NCBI GenBank assembly: GCA_021828425.1
Contig: JAKARN010000126.1
Coordinates: 1 to 5,423, forward strand
Direction of reading: 5' to 3'
DNA length: 5,423 bases
DNA from: Pseudomonadota bacterium
GTDB lineage: Bacteria > Pseudomonadota > Gammaproteobacteria > JAKAQQ01
Shown: positions 1 to 5,379 of the stretch, piece after piece
Position numbering within the stretch: the stretch's first letter is position 1
How the letters are laid out: each line of letters opens with the position of its first letter
The notes under the pieces: model-generated
What the model was told of the DNA's origin: nothing
What the model saw: the letters and a program-made list of their open reading frames with translations, nothing else
Database searches by the model: none
Translations under genes and position numbers: made by a program

Positions 1-453
1 ATCTGGGACTGGGGCAGTTTTCATCTCTACCGTTCGGGCATCCCCATCCCCAAAATCCTCCATCTCTGCCCGAATACCTTTGCGGCGCTCAAGCTTCTCC
101 CCCTGGCCCGCGGCCGCAACCATGCACCCGAGGTTTTCTTCTCGATCCTGAAACCCGGGGTTGAGCTGCCGCCCCATCACGGCCTGTCCAATGCCAAGCT
201 GACCCTCCACCTGGGCCTCGTGGTCCCCCCCGAAACCGCGATCCGGGTCGGCGGCGAGTCGCGGCACTGGAAGGAGGGCCGCTCTCTCCTCTTCGACGAC
301 AGTTTCGAGCATAGCGCCTGGAACCACGACACCCGGCCACGGGCGGTTTTGATCGCGGACATCTGGAACCCGGCTCTCACCCCAATCGAACAGGAACTGG
401 TGGAACGAGCGATCGATGCGCACAGTCGTTTTTATGAGGAATACTTCTCCTGA
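1..453 (+). CDS. Aspartyl/asparaginyl beta-hydroxylase family protein, 5'-truncated by window edge
   Basis: Frame 1 is open from the first base to the TGA at 451-453, giving the last 150 residues of a protein whose start lies outside the window. Seen (fragment numbering): a P-H-H-G-L-S-N segment at 58-64, the strand LTLHLGLVVP at 67-76, LFDDSFEHSAWN at 97-108, R114, and DIWNP at 120-124. These match the conserved core of the AspH family (Asp_Arg_Hydrox), cytosolic 2-oxoglutarate/Fe(II) oxygenases that hydroxylate Asp or Asn side chains. By analogy with animal AspH, H59 and H104 are the two iron ligands, G61 sits where other 2OG enzymes have an acidic ligand, and R114 binds 2-oxoglutarate. The fragment therefore looks catalytically complete. 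It heads a run of three 2OG oxygenases and ends 66 bases before the next. Family is fairly certain; the substrate (protein, peptide or free amino acid) is unknown. Confidence 0.9.
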   Translation: MWDWGSFHLYRSGIPIPKILHLCPNTFAALKLLPLARGRNHAPEVFFSILKPGVELPPHHGLSNAKLTLHLGLVVPPETAIRVGGESRHWKEGRSLLFDDSFEHSAWNHDTRPRAVLIADIWNPALTPIEQELVERAIDAHSRFYEEYFS

Positions 454-519
454 CGGGACCATCCGGACGGAGCTGGGGGAGACCGCAACGGATGCTCTCC
501 CGGACCGGATCCGGCCCAC

Positions 520-1239
520 ATGATCTCCTCCCCGATCCCCGGGCTGGAACCGGTTTTCGCGGTCCCTCTGTACACCACCGTTCTATCCAACGCCCAGGGA
601 TTAAACAGCCGGCTCGAGGAAAAACTGGGCCTGTGGGAATCCCACCCCCCCCAGGAGAGCCATCGCCGACCGAGTCCGGTCTCCAAGCCCGGGGTCTACG
701 AGAGTAGCTTCGATTTCTTCCAATGGGAGGATCCGGATGTCCAGACCTTGGGCCGGTTCTGCCTGAATCAGGTGGGATATCTGGTCCATCGCCTGAACGG
801 ATACGAAAGCCGCGACATGGAAGAACTCCGTTTCTACCACCACAGCTGGTTCCACCTGACCCGGCCGGGTGGCTATACCAGTTATCACAACCATCCCATG
901 GCCTCCTGGTCAGGGGTCTATTGCGTCAACCCCGGCATTCCCGATCCGGGAGACCCCCAAAGCGGCACACTCCGGTTCTTTGATCCCCGAAACGCCGCCA
1001 GCATGTTTCTTGATCCCGGCAACAGTTACCTGCTTCCGCCCTACGGGTTCGGCACGCTGCCCCATCGTTTCAAGGCCGGGGAACTCGTGCTTTTCCCCTC
1101 CTACCTCAACCACGAGGTCGCCTGCTTCCGGGGAGAAGGGATCCGGATCACGATTGCCTTCAACGTCTGGATCCGTTACGCCGACGAACCCGCCTTCGAG
1201 CCGGGGCTCCGCCGTGCCATCTCCCGGCAGTCGGCCTGA
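520..1239 (+). CDS. 2OG-Fe(II) oxygenase of the TIGR02466 / 2OG-FeII_Oxy_5 type
   Basis: This is a 239-residue protein, a normal length for this family of putative 2OG-Fe(II) oxygenases. Seen: an N-terminal LEPVFAVPLYTTVL segment at 9-22, typical of the family start; W110; the core GYTSYHNHPMASWSGVYCVN at 118-137 with H123 and H125; a G-T-L-R-F-F-D-P-R strand at 149-157; GELVLFPSYLNHEV at 187-200 with H198; and RITIAFN at 209-215. The family has a double-stranded beta-helix in which the first His cluster and the distal His hold iron and the C-terminal Arg (here R209) contacts 2-oxoglutarate. The ATG at 520 is chosen because the preceding in-frame stretch back to the stop at 451 has no ATG, GTG or TTG. 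No clear Shine-Dalgarno precedes it; the G-rich run near 474-480 is about 40 bases away. Transcription probably continues from the AspH-like gene, and the next gene follows after 6 bases. The substrate is unknown; peptide or amino-acid hydroxylation is inferred. Confidence 0.87.
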   Translation: MISSPIPGLEPVFAVPLYTTVLSNAQGLNSRLEEKLGLWESHPPQESHRRPSPVSKPGVYESSFDFFQWEDPDVQTLGRFCLNQVGYLVHRLNGYESRDMEELRFYHHSWFHLTRPGGYTSYHNHPMASWSGVYCVNPGIPDPGDPQSGTLRFFDPRNAASMFLDPGNSYLLPPYGFGTLPHRFKAGELVLFPSYLNHEVACFRGEGIRITIAFNVWIRYADEPAFEPGLRRAISRQSA

Positions 1240-1245
1240 ACACTC

Positions 1246-2565
1246 ATGGATTCCACCCAGAAGAAAGAGACACCCGGGCTTGATGCCGGCCTCCGCGCGC
1301 TCCGCGACCGGAACTTTCCGCTCGCCCGGGAACGGTTTAGCGCCCAAGCCGAAAAAGGGGATGGGCAAGCCATGGCCTATCTCGGGCTCATCCACCTGCG
1401 TGCGCTCGGCACCCCGTACGACCCCGTGCAAGCCTTCGAATGGACGGAACGTGCGGCCCGGATGGGACTTCCGAGCGCGGAACTCACCCTGGCCCACCTC
1501 TGTTACCTCGGGATTGGCTCCCCCCGCAATCCGGGACAGGCCTCCCGTCTGCTTCTGGCCTCGGCCCGTTCGGGCCATGCCCCGGCCCTGCGCACCCTGG
1601 GCCTGGTCTACCTTGGACTCGGCTCGAGCTGGCACGGTGTGGCTGAACGCTGCCTCGAAGCCGCGAGCGCTCAGCGCGATCTGTTTGCGGTACACGCCAT
1701 CGCCCTGGGCCGGCTGACCCGGGGCGAGACGGCCCGGGCCCTGCCGCTTCTCGCGTGGGCCGGAACCCAGGGGTTCTATCCCAGCCTCCTCCACCTGAAG
1801 CGCCTCCAGGCCAGTCTCGGTCTCGACACCGTCCGACATCACGCGATCGCCGAGCCGGACTATCCCAGCCGACCCCACGTTCCCGATTTGCCGGAATTCC
1901 CCTGGGAACCCGAAGCGCCGTCCCCAAGCCGCATGCTGGACCCCCGGATCGGGCTCCGCATCCAGGAAAAGCTCCTGGAGACCATCGAATGCGACTACCT
2001 GATCGCGCTCGCCGTCCCGGCACTTCGGCCCTCTGAAACGCGCGAACCCGGAAGCGGCCGCATCGTGAAGAACCCCATCCGCACCTCTTCCGCCATGAAT
2101 TTCCCCCCCAATCTCGAGGATCTCGTGGTCTTCCGCCTGGAAGAACGGATCGCGGCATGGTGTGGCTTGATACTGGCTCAGGCCGAACCATTGGCTGTCC
2201 TGCGTTACCGTCCCGGTGAAGAGTACCGGCCCCATTTCGATGCCTTCGATGAAAGAACGCTTGCGGCGGATACAGAAGGGATCAGGCTCGGCCAGCGCAC
2301 CGTGACCGCGCTCACCTACCTCAATGCGGATTTCACCGACGGCGGGACCGGCTTTCCGGCACTCGGGGTCACCATCCGGCCTGAAGCCGGCCAGATCCTG
2401 GCATTCTCCAACCTCGACTCGACCGGAGCCCGGAATCCTTTGGCGCTCCATGCCGGCCAGCCCGTCGGGCAGGGTGAAAAGTGGCTGGCCACCCTCTGGT
2501 TCCGCGAGCGACCCGGGGCCCGCCAGCCGGATTCAGCCGACCCTGATCCTTCGGCCATTTCATAA
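1246..2565 (+). CDS. Sel1-like repeat protein fused to a prolyl-4-hydroxylase-type 2OG-Fe(II) oxygenase domain
   Basis: This 439-residue two-part protein starts 6 bases after the preceding stop. Residues about 26-195 form roughly five helical pairs of Sel1/TPR type, with recurring A-x-x-x-A...G...A-x-x-x-L-G-x-x-Y/H-L-x-G-x-G elements (for example YLGLIHLRALG at 45-55 and TLGLVYLGLG at 117-126). Residues about 225-425 match the P4H alpha-subunit-like domain. The motif H330-F331-D332 in a Y-R-P-H-F-D-A-F context, distal H402 in LHAGQPV, and K412 in GEKWLATLWFRE are the expected iron triad and the lysine that holds 2-oxoglutarate, with the usual ten-residue His-Lys spacing. All catalytic residues are present. 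The family hydroxylates prolyl or similar residues in proteins or peptides. I infer that the repeats dock the substrate or a partner. No signal peptide is seen, so it is probably cytosolic. It ends 33 bases from the convergent transposase stop, so the insertion did not cut its coding sequence. Confidence 0.92.
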   Translation: MDSTQKKETPGLDAGLRALRDRNFPLARERFSAQAEKGDGQAMAYLGLIHLRALGTPYDPVQAFEWTERAARMGLPSAELTLAHLCYLGIGSPRNPGQASRLLLASARSGHAPALRTLGLVYLGLGSSWHGVAERCLEAASAQRDLFAVHAIALGRLTRGETARALPLLAWAGTQGFYPSLLHLKRLQASLGLDTVRHHAIAEPDYPSRPHVPDLPEFPWEPEAPSPSRMLDPRIGLRIQEKLLETIECDYLIALAVPALRPSETREPGSGRIVKNPIRTSSAMNFPPNLEDLVVFRLEERIAAWCGLILAQAEPLAVLRYRPGEEYRPHFDAFDERTLAADTEGIRLGQRTVTALTYLNADFTDGGTGFPALGVTIRPEAGQILAFSNLDSTGARNPLALHAGQPVGQGEKWLATLWFRERPGARQPDSADPDPSAIS

Positions 2566-2598
2566 AGGAAGGTACTCGTAAAAGGGGTTGGAACGGAG

Positions 2599-3993
2599 TC
2601 AAAGCTCGCCCGCCTCGGTCATGCGGATGAGTGTTGAGATGTCCACGCCATAGTTCTTCTCCCGCTTCTCGTGCTGGTGTGGGTCCAGGGCTTCTGGCGG
2701 ACCCACCGGGCGTCGCTTTTCCATCATCGGCAAGCCGTACCCGATGGCATCCTCCGGCCGTTCATGACCTATTCCGGGCGGATCAGGCTCGCGCTTGCGC
2801 TCGAACCGCGGCCGCTTCTGCTTGTGGCTGTGGATACTTGCGGTGAAGAGTACCCGGGCTCGTAGCGCCTCGAACGAGTAGCCGCGCCCTAGCCTGTTCG
2901 GCAGCCGAATCAGGCCCTTCAGGCTCTCCATGGAGGCGTTCGTGACCGGATGCTCGAAGTGGTTGAGGATGAACTGTTGCCAGTTGGTGAAGGCCTGGAT
3001 CAGGTCGACAAAATAGGGTCCGAGCTCGGTCGGGATGGCCTTGTGCCACGCTTCGTAGCACCGCATGGCGTCCTCAGGTGTCCTGGCCTCATAGATGCCG
3101 TAGAAGTCCTCCTTGAGCCTGTACGCCTCACCCAAGGCCGGGTAATTTTTCGTCCAGCCGTCGAGGTTCAGGCGTTCCTCGTCGTTCAGATCGTGTTTAC
3201 GCTTGAGCAACACGAATCGGTCGGGTATCAGCCCGCGCTTCTGCTTGAGCGTCAGTTCACCCCGCAACCCCCTGCGGGCCTTCTCCAGCGCCTGGTTCGC
3301 CATCCTGACGACATGGAACTTGTCGATGACGATGGTCGCATCGGGCAGCACGGCTTGAACCGCATCGCGGCAGGGTGCCCACATATCCATCGCCACGTAC
3401 TGCACGCGGCTGCGGTTCGGCATCTTGAGCAGGGACTTGGCCACGGTGTCCTGGTTGCGGTTGTGGAGCATGTCCACGATGGTGTTTTTCTGGATGTTCA
3501 AGACGACGCAGCGAGGCTGGTTGATCATGCGGATTTCGTCGATTCCCAACCACTTCGGTGTCTCGAAGAGAACCGTCTGTTCAAGCTCGTTGATGTAGTC
3601 GCGGAAGATGTTGCGGATCGTCCCTTCTACCACGCCGGTTTCATCGGCCAGTGAAGTGAAGGTGCGCTTCAACGCCTGTTTGCCGATCCACTTCACCAGC
3701 CGATCCGTCATCATCCGGTTCTCGGCCAGTACCGGCAGTGCCTGCGAGAAGGTCTTGCCGCAGGACTGGCAACGCAGCCGCCTGGTGTCAATGCAGATGC
3801 CCACGTGCTTGCCATGCAGGGGCAGGTCTTTGAATACCTGCTCGCGGGTTCCCCACGAGGTCAAGCGGTCGGATTGGCAATGCGGACACGCCGGAGTCCC
3901 GTTTACCGGCTTGGCTGTGACGTGATATTCGTGGTCGGTTTCCTCCACGCGCAACACATAGTACTGCGGAAGATTCAGGATGTTCGTGGGCAC
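2599..3993 (-). CDS. ISL3-family transposase
   Basis: This 464-residue DDE transposase would cut and paste its own element. Seen: an N-terminal zinc ribbon with C36-x2-C39 and C75-x2-C78; a helix-turn-helix-like stretch at about 97-135 (LADETGVVEGTIRNIF); and the catalytic core with D152 (WLGIDEI), D224 (VIDKFHV) and E356 (NASMESLKGLI), followed by the Y-S-F-E-A-L-R-A-R-V-L-F helix at 372-383. The long D224-E356 spacing is usual for ISL3, where a helical insertion separates the last two residues. The start is a GTG at 3991-3993. An in-frame TGA lies only two codons upstream, and the encoded N-terminus (NILNLPQYYVLRVEE) fits the family start, so this start is well fixed. After the DDE domain there is a tail of about 77 residues, rich in Arg, Lys, Glu and Pro, that makes it longer than many ISL3 transposases (commonly about 400-440). 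There is no frameshift or internal stop, so it is probably functional or recently so. Confidence 0.95.
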   Translation of the reverse strand: MPTNILNLPQYYVLRVEETDHEYHVTAKPVNGTPACPHCQSDRLTSWGTREQVFKDLPLHGKHVGICIDTRRLRCQSCGKTFSQALPVLAENRMMTDRLVKWIGKQALKRTFTSLADETGVVEGTIRNIFRDYINELEQTVLFETPKWLGIDEIRMINQPRCVVLNIQKNTIVDMLHNRNQDTVAKSLLKMPNRSRVQYVAMDMWAPCRDAVQAVLPDATIVIDKFHVVRMANQALEKARRGLRGELTLKQKRGLIPDRFVLLKRKHDLNDEERLNLDGWTKNYPALGEAYRLKEDFYGIYEARTPEDAMRCYEAWHKAIPTELGPYFVDLIQAFTNWQQFILNHFEHPVTNASMESLKGLIRLPNRLGRGYSFEALRARVLFTASIHSHKQKRPRFERKREPDPPGIGHERPEDAIGYGLPMMEKRRPVGPPEALDPHQHEKREKNYGVDISTLIRMTEAGEL

Positions 3994-4225
3994 AGTTCAC
4001 GGCCTCGCGATTCGCGTCAGGGCAGTGCCGCAAGGCCGGATCATCAGCCAGACCGGCAACTGTTCATCGGGTTCGTGCGGGGCAAGATCAACGCCAGACA
4101 GCCGGACGATGGCGAACATACCCGAAGCCACGCTGCAGCATGGGCCAACGTGCCGAAGTTCGTGACATTCTGTCCTGCCACAATGGGCGTGACACCGAAT
4201 GTCCGGACCAGTCTGAACATGTCCA
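3994..4225. other. Stretch between transposase start and AbiEii-linked frames; no clear intact gene
   Basis: These 232 bases must hold the transposase promoter and the right end of the insertion sequence, neither of which I could pin down. Two protein-like readings exist on the - strand. One (4044-4229) contains FRLVRTFGVTPIVAGQN and looks like the continuation, in another frame, of the small gene that stops at 4226. The other is a 40-codon frame from the ATG at 4117-4119 to a TGA at 3997-3999. It is in phase with the transposase and G/C-rich at third positions, but has no recognisable product. A short palindrome, cgcgattcgcg, lies at 4006-4016 just upstream of the transposase start, and a weak 5-base-stem hairpin is possible at 4035-4057. 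Confidence 0.4.
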
Positions 4226-4393
4226 TCAAGACCGTGATGGCCTCGCCCAGACAGTCCCGTCGCTTTCCTGTCTTCCCCTGGGATTGTCGTTGTGGCCGAC
4301 GAGACAGTAGCTGGCTTCGTGAGTCATGTCATCACCCGAGCCGGTGGCGTGGACGTGGTTCTTGATGCGCTCCCATTCAGGGTTCCATCCCAT
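4226..4393 (-). CDS. Small hypothetical protein overlapping the nucleotidyltransferase gene; probably frameshifted or truncated
   Basis: An ATG at 4391-4393, inside the last codons of the nucleotidyltransferase gene, opens a 55-codon frame ending at a TGA at 4226-4228. The 17-base overlap is typical of translationally coupled genes. The protein starts MGWNPEWERIKNHVHATGSG, with a hydrophilic, protein-like first part to about residue 37 (EASYCLVGHNDN at 26-37). The rest (PRGRQESDGTVWARPSRS) is of odd composition. At that point a -1 change of frame, for instance one lost C in the ccc/gggg run near 4282-4289, would continue into a more natural reading (LGEAITVLMDMFRLVRTFGV) that runs to 4044. 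I infer that this is the front part of a gene of the module that lost its frame, possibly linked to the arrival of the insertion sequence. I do not recognise the family. Confidence 0.45.
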   Translation of the reverse strand: MGWNPEWERIKNHVHATGSGDDMTHEASYCLVGHNDNPRGRQESDGTVWARPSRS

Positions 4394-5102
4394 AGTCATC
4401 AGAACGGTCTGCTTCCATATTGCACACCCGGTCGAAGATCATGATTGCGAGATGCGCACAAGCTGCTTTAACCGCCCGCCAGTCCTGCCAGCGGGAATCG
4501 AGGTTCTTGTATTCGCTGAGTTCGGTTTCTTCCAGATCGTAGGGCAACGCGTTGGCGAGTTGCACTTGCAACTGCTGTAGCGGAGATTCGCCGCTGTCCT
4601 GCGGGTAGAGCCGGTCGAATGATTGAAGCGCGTGGGCAACACCCTCACTGCCCATGTGATCGGCCAAGGCCACGAAGTCGAGGTAATCCCGTGTGGCGTT
4701 GCGCTTGAGGATCAACGCCCCTTTGATGCGCAGAATCTCGCCTTCAGTTGGAACGGTGATCCGGGCACCGTGATAATCCACCACTGCCGTTTCCAGCGGT
4801 TCGTCACGGACAAGCTGGCGAACCCCCGTTTCAATGCCATCAAGGCTGCCGGGGATTTGCACGGGGCGCTGCACTCGAGCCGTTTTCCATCCTGCAACCG
4901 ACTCAAGCTCTGTCAGCACTTCATCAAAGCGGTGGCGCAGGTCAGCCGGCACATGGTCGGCGTCACGCGAAAAGCGATGTTCAGCATGAATTGCTGAGGC
5001 AGTTCCTCCAACCAGAACGGCATCCGGCAGGATGCGCTGGAGCCGTGCGGCAGAGGATAGGACGAGTTCCCAGTCAGGGAGCGGGGCGGTGTTCTTTGGC
5101 AT
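4377..5102 (-). CDS. AbiEii/AbiGii-type nucleotidyltransferase family protein
   Basis: This 241-residue protein has the nucleotidyltransferase core of the AbiEii/AbiGii toxin family (DNA polymerase-beta-like fold). Seen: the motif LVGGTASAIHAEHRFSRDAD at 30-49, with G32-G33 and the metal-binding pair D47/D49; then EGEILRIKGALILKRNATRDYLDFVAL at about 121-146, with K127 and the R138-D139-x-x-D142 motif that follows in this family. In studied systems such proteins transfer nucleotides to RNA or other targets and act as the toxin or effector of type IV-like toxin-antitoxin or abortive-infection pairs. Here the target is unknown. The ATG at 5100-5102 lies within the upstream small gene (29-base overlap), with no good Shine-Dalgarno, so translation probably depends on coupling. 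No canonical AbiEi antitoxin (winged helix, about 200 residues) is present. The 65-residue upstream protein takes its place. The C-terminus contains RWQDW (204-208), also found in that small protein. Confidence 0.85.
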   Translation of the reverse strand: MPKNTAPLPDWELVLSSAARLQRILPDAVLVGGTASAIHAEHRFSRDADHVPADLRHRFDEVLTELESVAGWKTARVQRPVQIPGSLDGIETGVRQLVRDEPLETAVVDYHGARITVPTEGEILRIKGALILKRNATRDYLDFVALADHMGSEGVAHALQSFDRLYPQDSGESPLQQLQVQLANALPYDLEETELSEYKNLDSRWQDWRAVKAACAHLAIMIFDRVCNMEADRSDDYGMEP

Positions 5103-5271
5103 AGGGATCGGAGACGTAAGGGCGGCAAACGCGCTCCACCTTTTCCATTAGAGCGTGGTCGGACAAAACGGCCCGGCGTAGTTCAGCCCAGTCCTGCCAC
5201 CGACCGCTTGAGATCACGTCGTCGATAGCGGCGAGAGTTAAGCGTTGATGGTTGAGGTGACGATGGAGCAT
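5074..5271 (-). CDS. Small hypothetical protein, putative partner of the AbiEii-type nucleotidyltransferase
   Basis: This 65-residue protein overlaps the start of the nucleotidyltransferase gene by 29 bases and is the first gene after the control region. The sequence is mostly helical in character: LTLAAIDDVISSGRWQDWAE at 11-30, then a charged helix (LSDHALMEKVERVC), ending DPYAKEHRPAP. There is no membrane segment, zinc motif or obvious helix-turn-helix. I chose the ATG at 5269-5271. A GTG at 5281-5283 would add four residues (MWFV), but it lies inside a direct repeat and directly downstream of a likely -10 box. By position it could be the antitoxin or a cofactor of the nucleotidyltransferase; that is inference from neighbourhood and overlap only. 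The residues W25-Q-D-W28 recur with identical codons in the partner's C-terminus. Very short frames in front of such nucleotidyltransferases occur elsewhere, but I cannot name the family. Confidence 0.7.
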   Translation of the reverse strand: MLHRHLNHQRLTLAAIDDVISSGRWQDWAELRRAVLSDHALMEKVERVCRPYVSDPYAKEHRPAP

Positions 5272-5280
5272 GACAAACCA

Positions 5281-5297
5281 CACACTTTTACGATTAT
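5281..5297. repeat. Direct repeat, proximal copy (candidate operator)
   Basis: The sequence cacacttttacgattat matches the distal copy at 5338-5354 at 15 of 17 positions, including 12 identical bases in a row (ttttacgattat). It overlaps the likely -10 box and lies just before the small gene. The centre-to-centre distance is 57 bases, between five and six helical turns. A binding site for an autoregulator is the simplest reading; a recombination site is an alternative. Confidence 0.6.
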
Positions 5298-5323
5298 CTA
5301 TTTCTGCATCTTAACTCGAACAA
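5293..5323 (-). promoter_or_regulatory. Probable promoter of the small protein-nucleotidyltransferase operon
   Basis: Read on the - strand, GATAAT (5293-5298) is a 5/6 match to a sigma-70 -10 box. A weak TTGTTC (5318-5323) could be the -35 box; spacing is 19 bases, or 17 if the -10 is read as TAGATA (5295-5300). The -10 lies about 22 bases before the ATG at 5271, which leaves a leader of roughly 15 bases. It overlaps the proximal direct repeat, as expected for an operator that blocks polymerase. The -35 is poor, so this promoter is suggestive only. Confidence 0.4.
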
Positions 5324-5337
5324 TCCACGAAATACAA

Positions 5338-5354
5338 CACGGTTTTACGATTAT
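5338..5354. repeat. Direct repeat, distal copy (candidate operator)
   Basis: The sequence cacggttttacgattat is the second copy of the 17-base repeat in the same orientation as the one at 5281-5297. On the - strand it also contains a -10-like CATAAT. It may mark a second regulator site upstream of the promoter or a tandem promoter; no convincing -35 accompanies it. Confidence 0.55.
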
Positions 5355-5367
5355 GTGTCGTTATTCG

Positions 5368-5379
5368 TCATGTTCATGA
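5368..5379. repeat. Short inverted repeat
   Basis: The sequence tcatgttcatga is a perfect inverted repeat with 5-base arms and a 2-base centre. It lies in the AT-richer control region upstream of the distal direct repeat. It could be a dimeric regulator site, but this short a palindrome can arise by chance. No gene is seen between it and the right edge. Confidence 0.25.

Larger units (their letters stand above)
2566..4225 (-). mobile_element. ISL3-family insertion sequence (outer limits approximate)
   Basis: One full-length ISL3-type transposase gene defines the element. The left end must lie between the oxygenase stop (2565) and the transposase stop (2599), unless the insertion replaced the last codons of the oxygenase. 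The right end must lie between the transposase start (3993) and the end of the AbiEii-linked reading frames (about 4044-4225). ISL3 elements usually have imperfect inverted repeats of some 15-40 bases and make 8-base target duplications. I compared the left flank, including the G-rich stretch 2569-2592, with the reverse complement of 3994-4225 and found no convincing match. The limits given here are therefore the outer bounds, not the true ends. One end may be lost or too diverged to see by eye. Confidence 0.55.

Noticed and set aside
492..707. 71-codon + strand frame with a G-rich run about 11 bases before its ATG
   Set aside because: The spacing resembles a ribosome site, but the protein is low-complexity Pro/Gly-rich and overlaps the conserved start of the second oxygenase.
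869..1717. 282-codon + strand frame overlapping two oxygenase genes
   Set aside because: It straddles the boundary of two well-supported genes in another frame and is a Pro/Ser/Arg-rich shadow translation.
910..2451. 513-codon open frame on the - strand
   Set aside because: It lies opposite two + strand genes with clear catalytic motifs. High G+C at third positions leaves the antisense frame free of stops, and its protein shows no family features.
2566..2598. Possible bidirectional terminator between convergent stops
   Set aside because: No stem of useful length followed by a T-run is visible on either strand.
2950..3654. 234-codon + strand frame opposite the transposase
   Set aside because: It is antisense to the catalytic core of the ISL3 transposase, and its hydrophobic Val/Asp pattern mirrors transposase codons.
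4326..4997. + strand frames opposite the nucleotidyltransferase (4326-4580 and 4623-4997)
   Set aside because: They are antisense to the conserved GG...DxD gene and have no recognisable motif.
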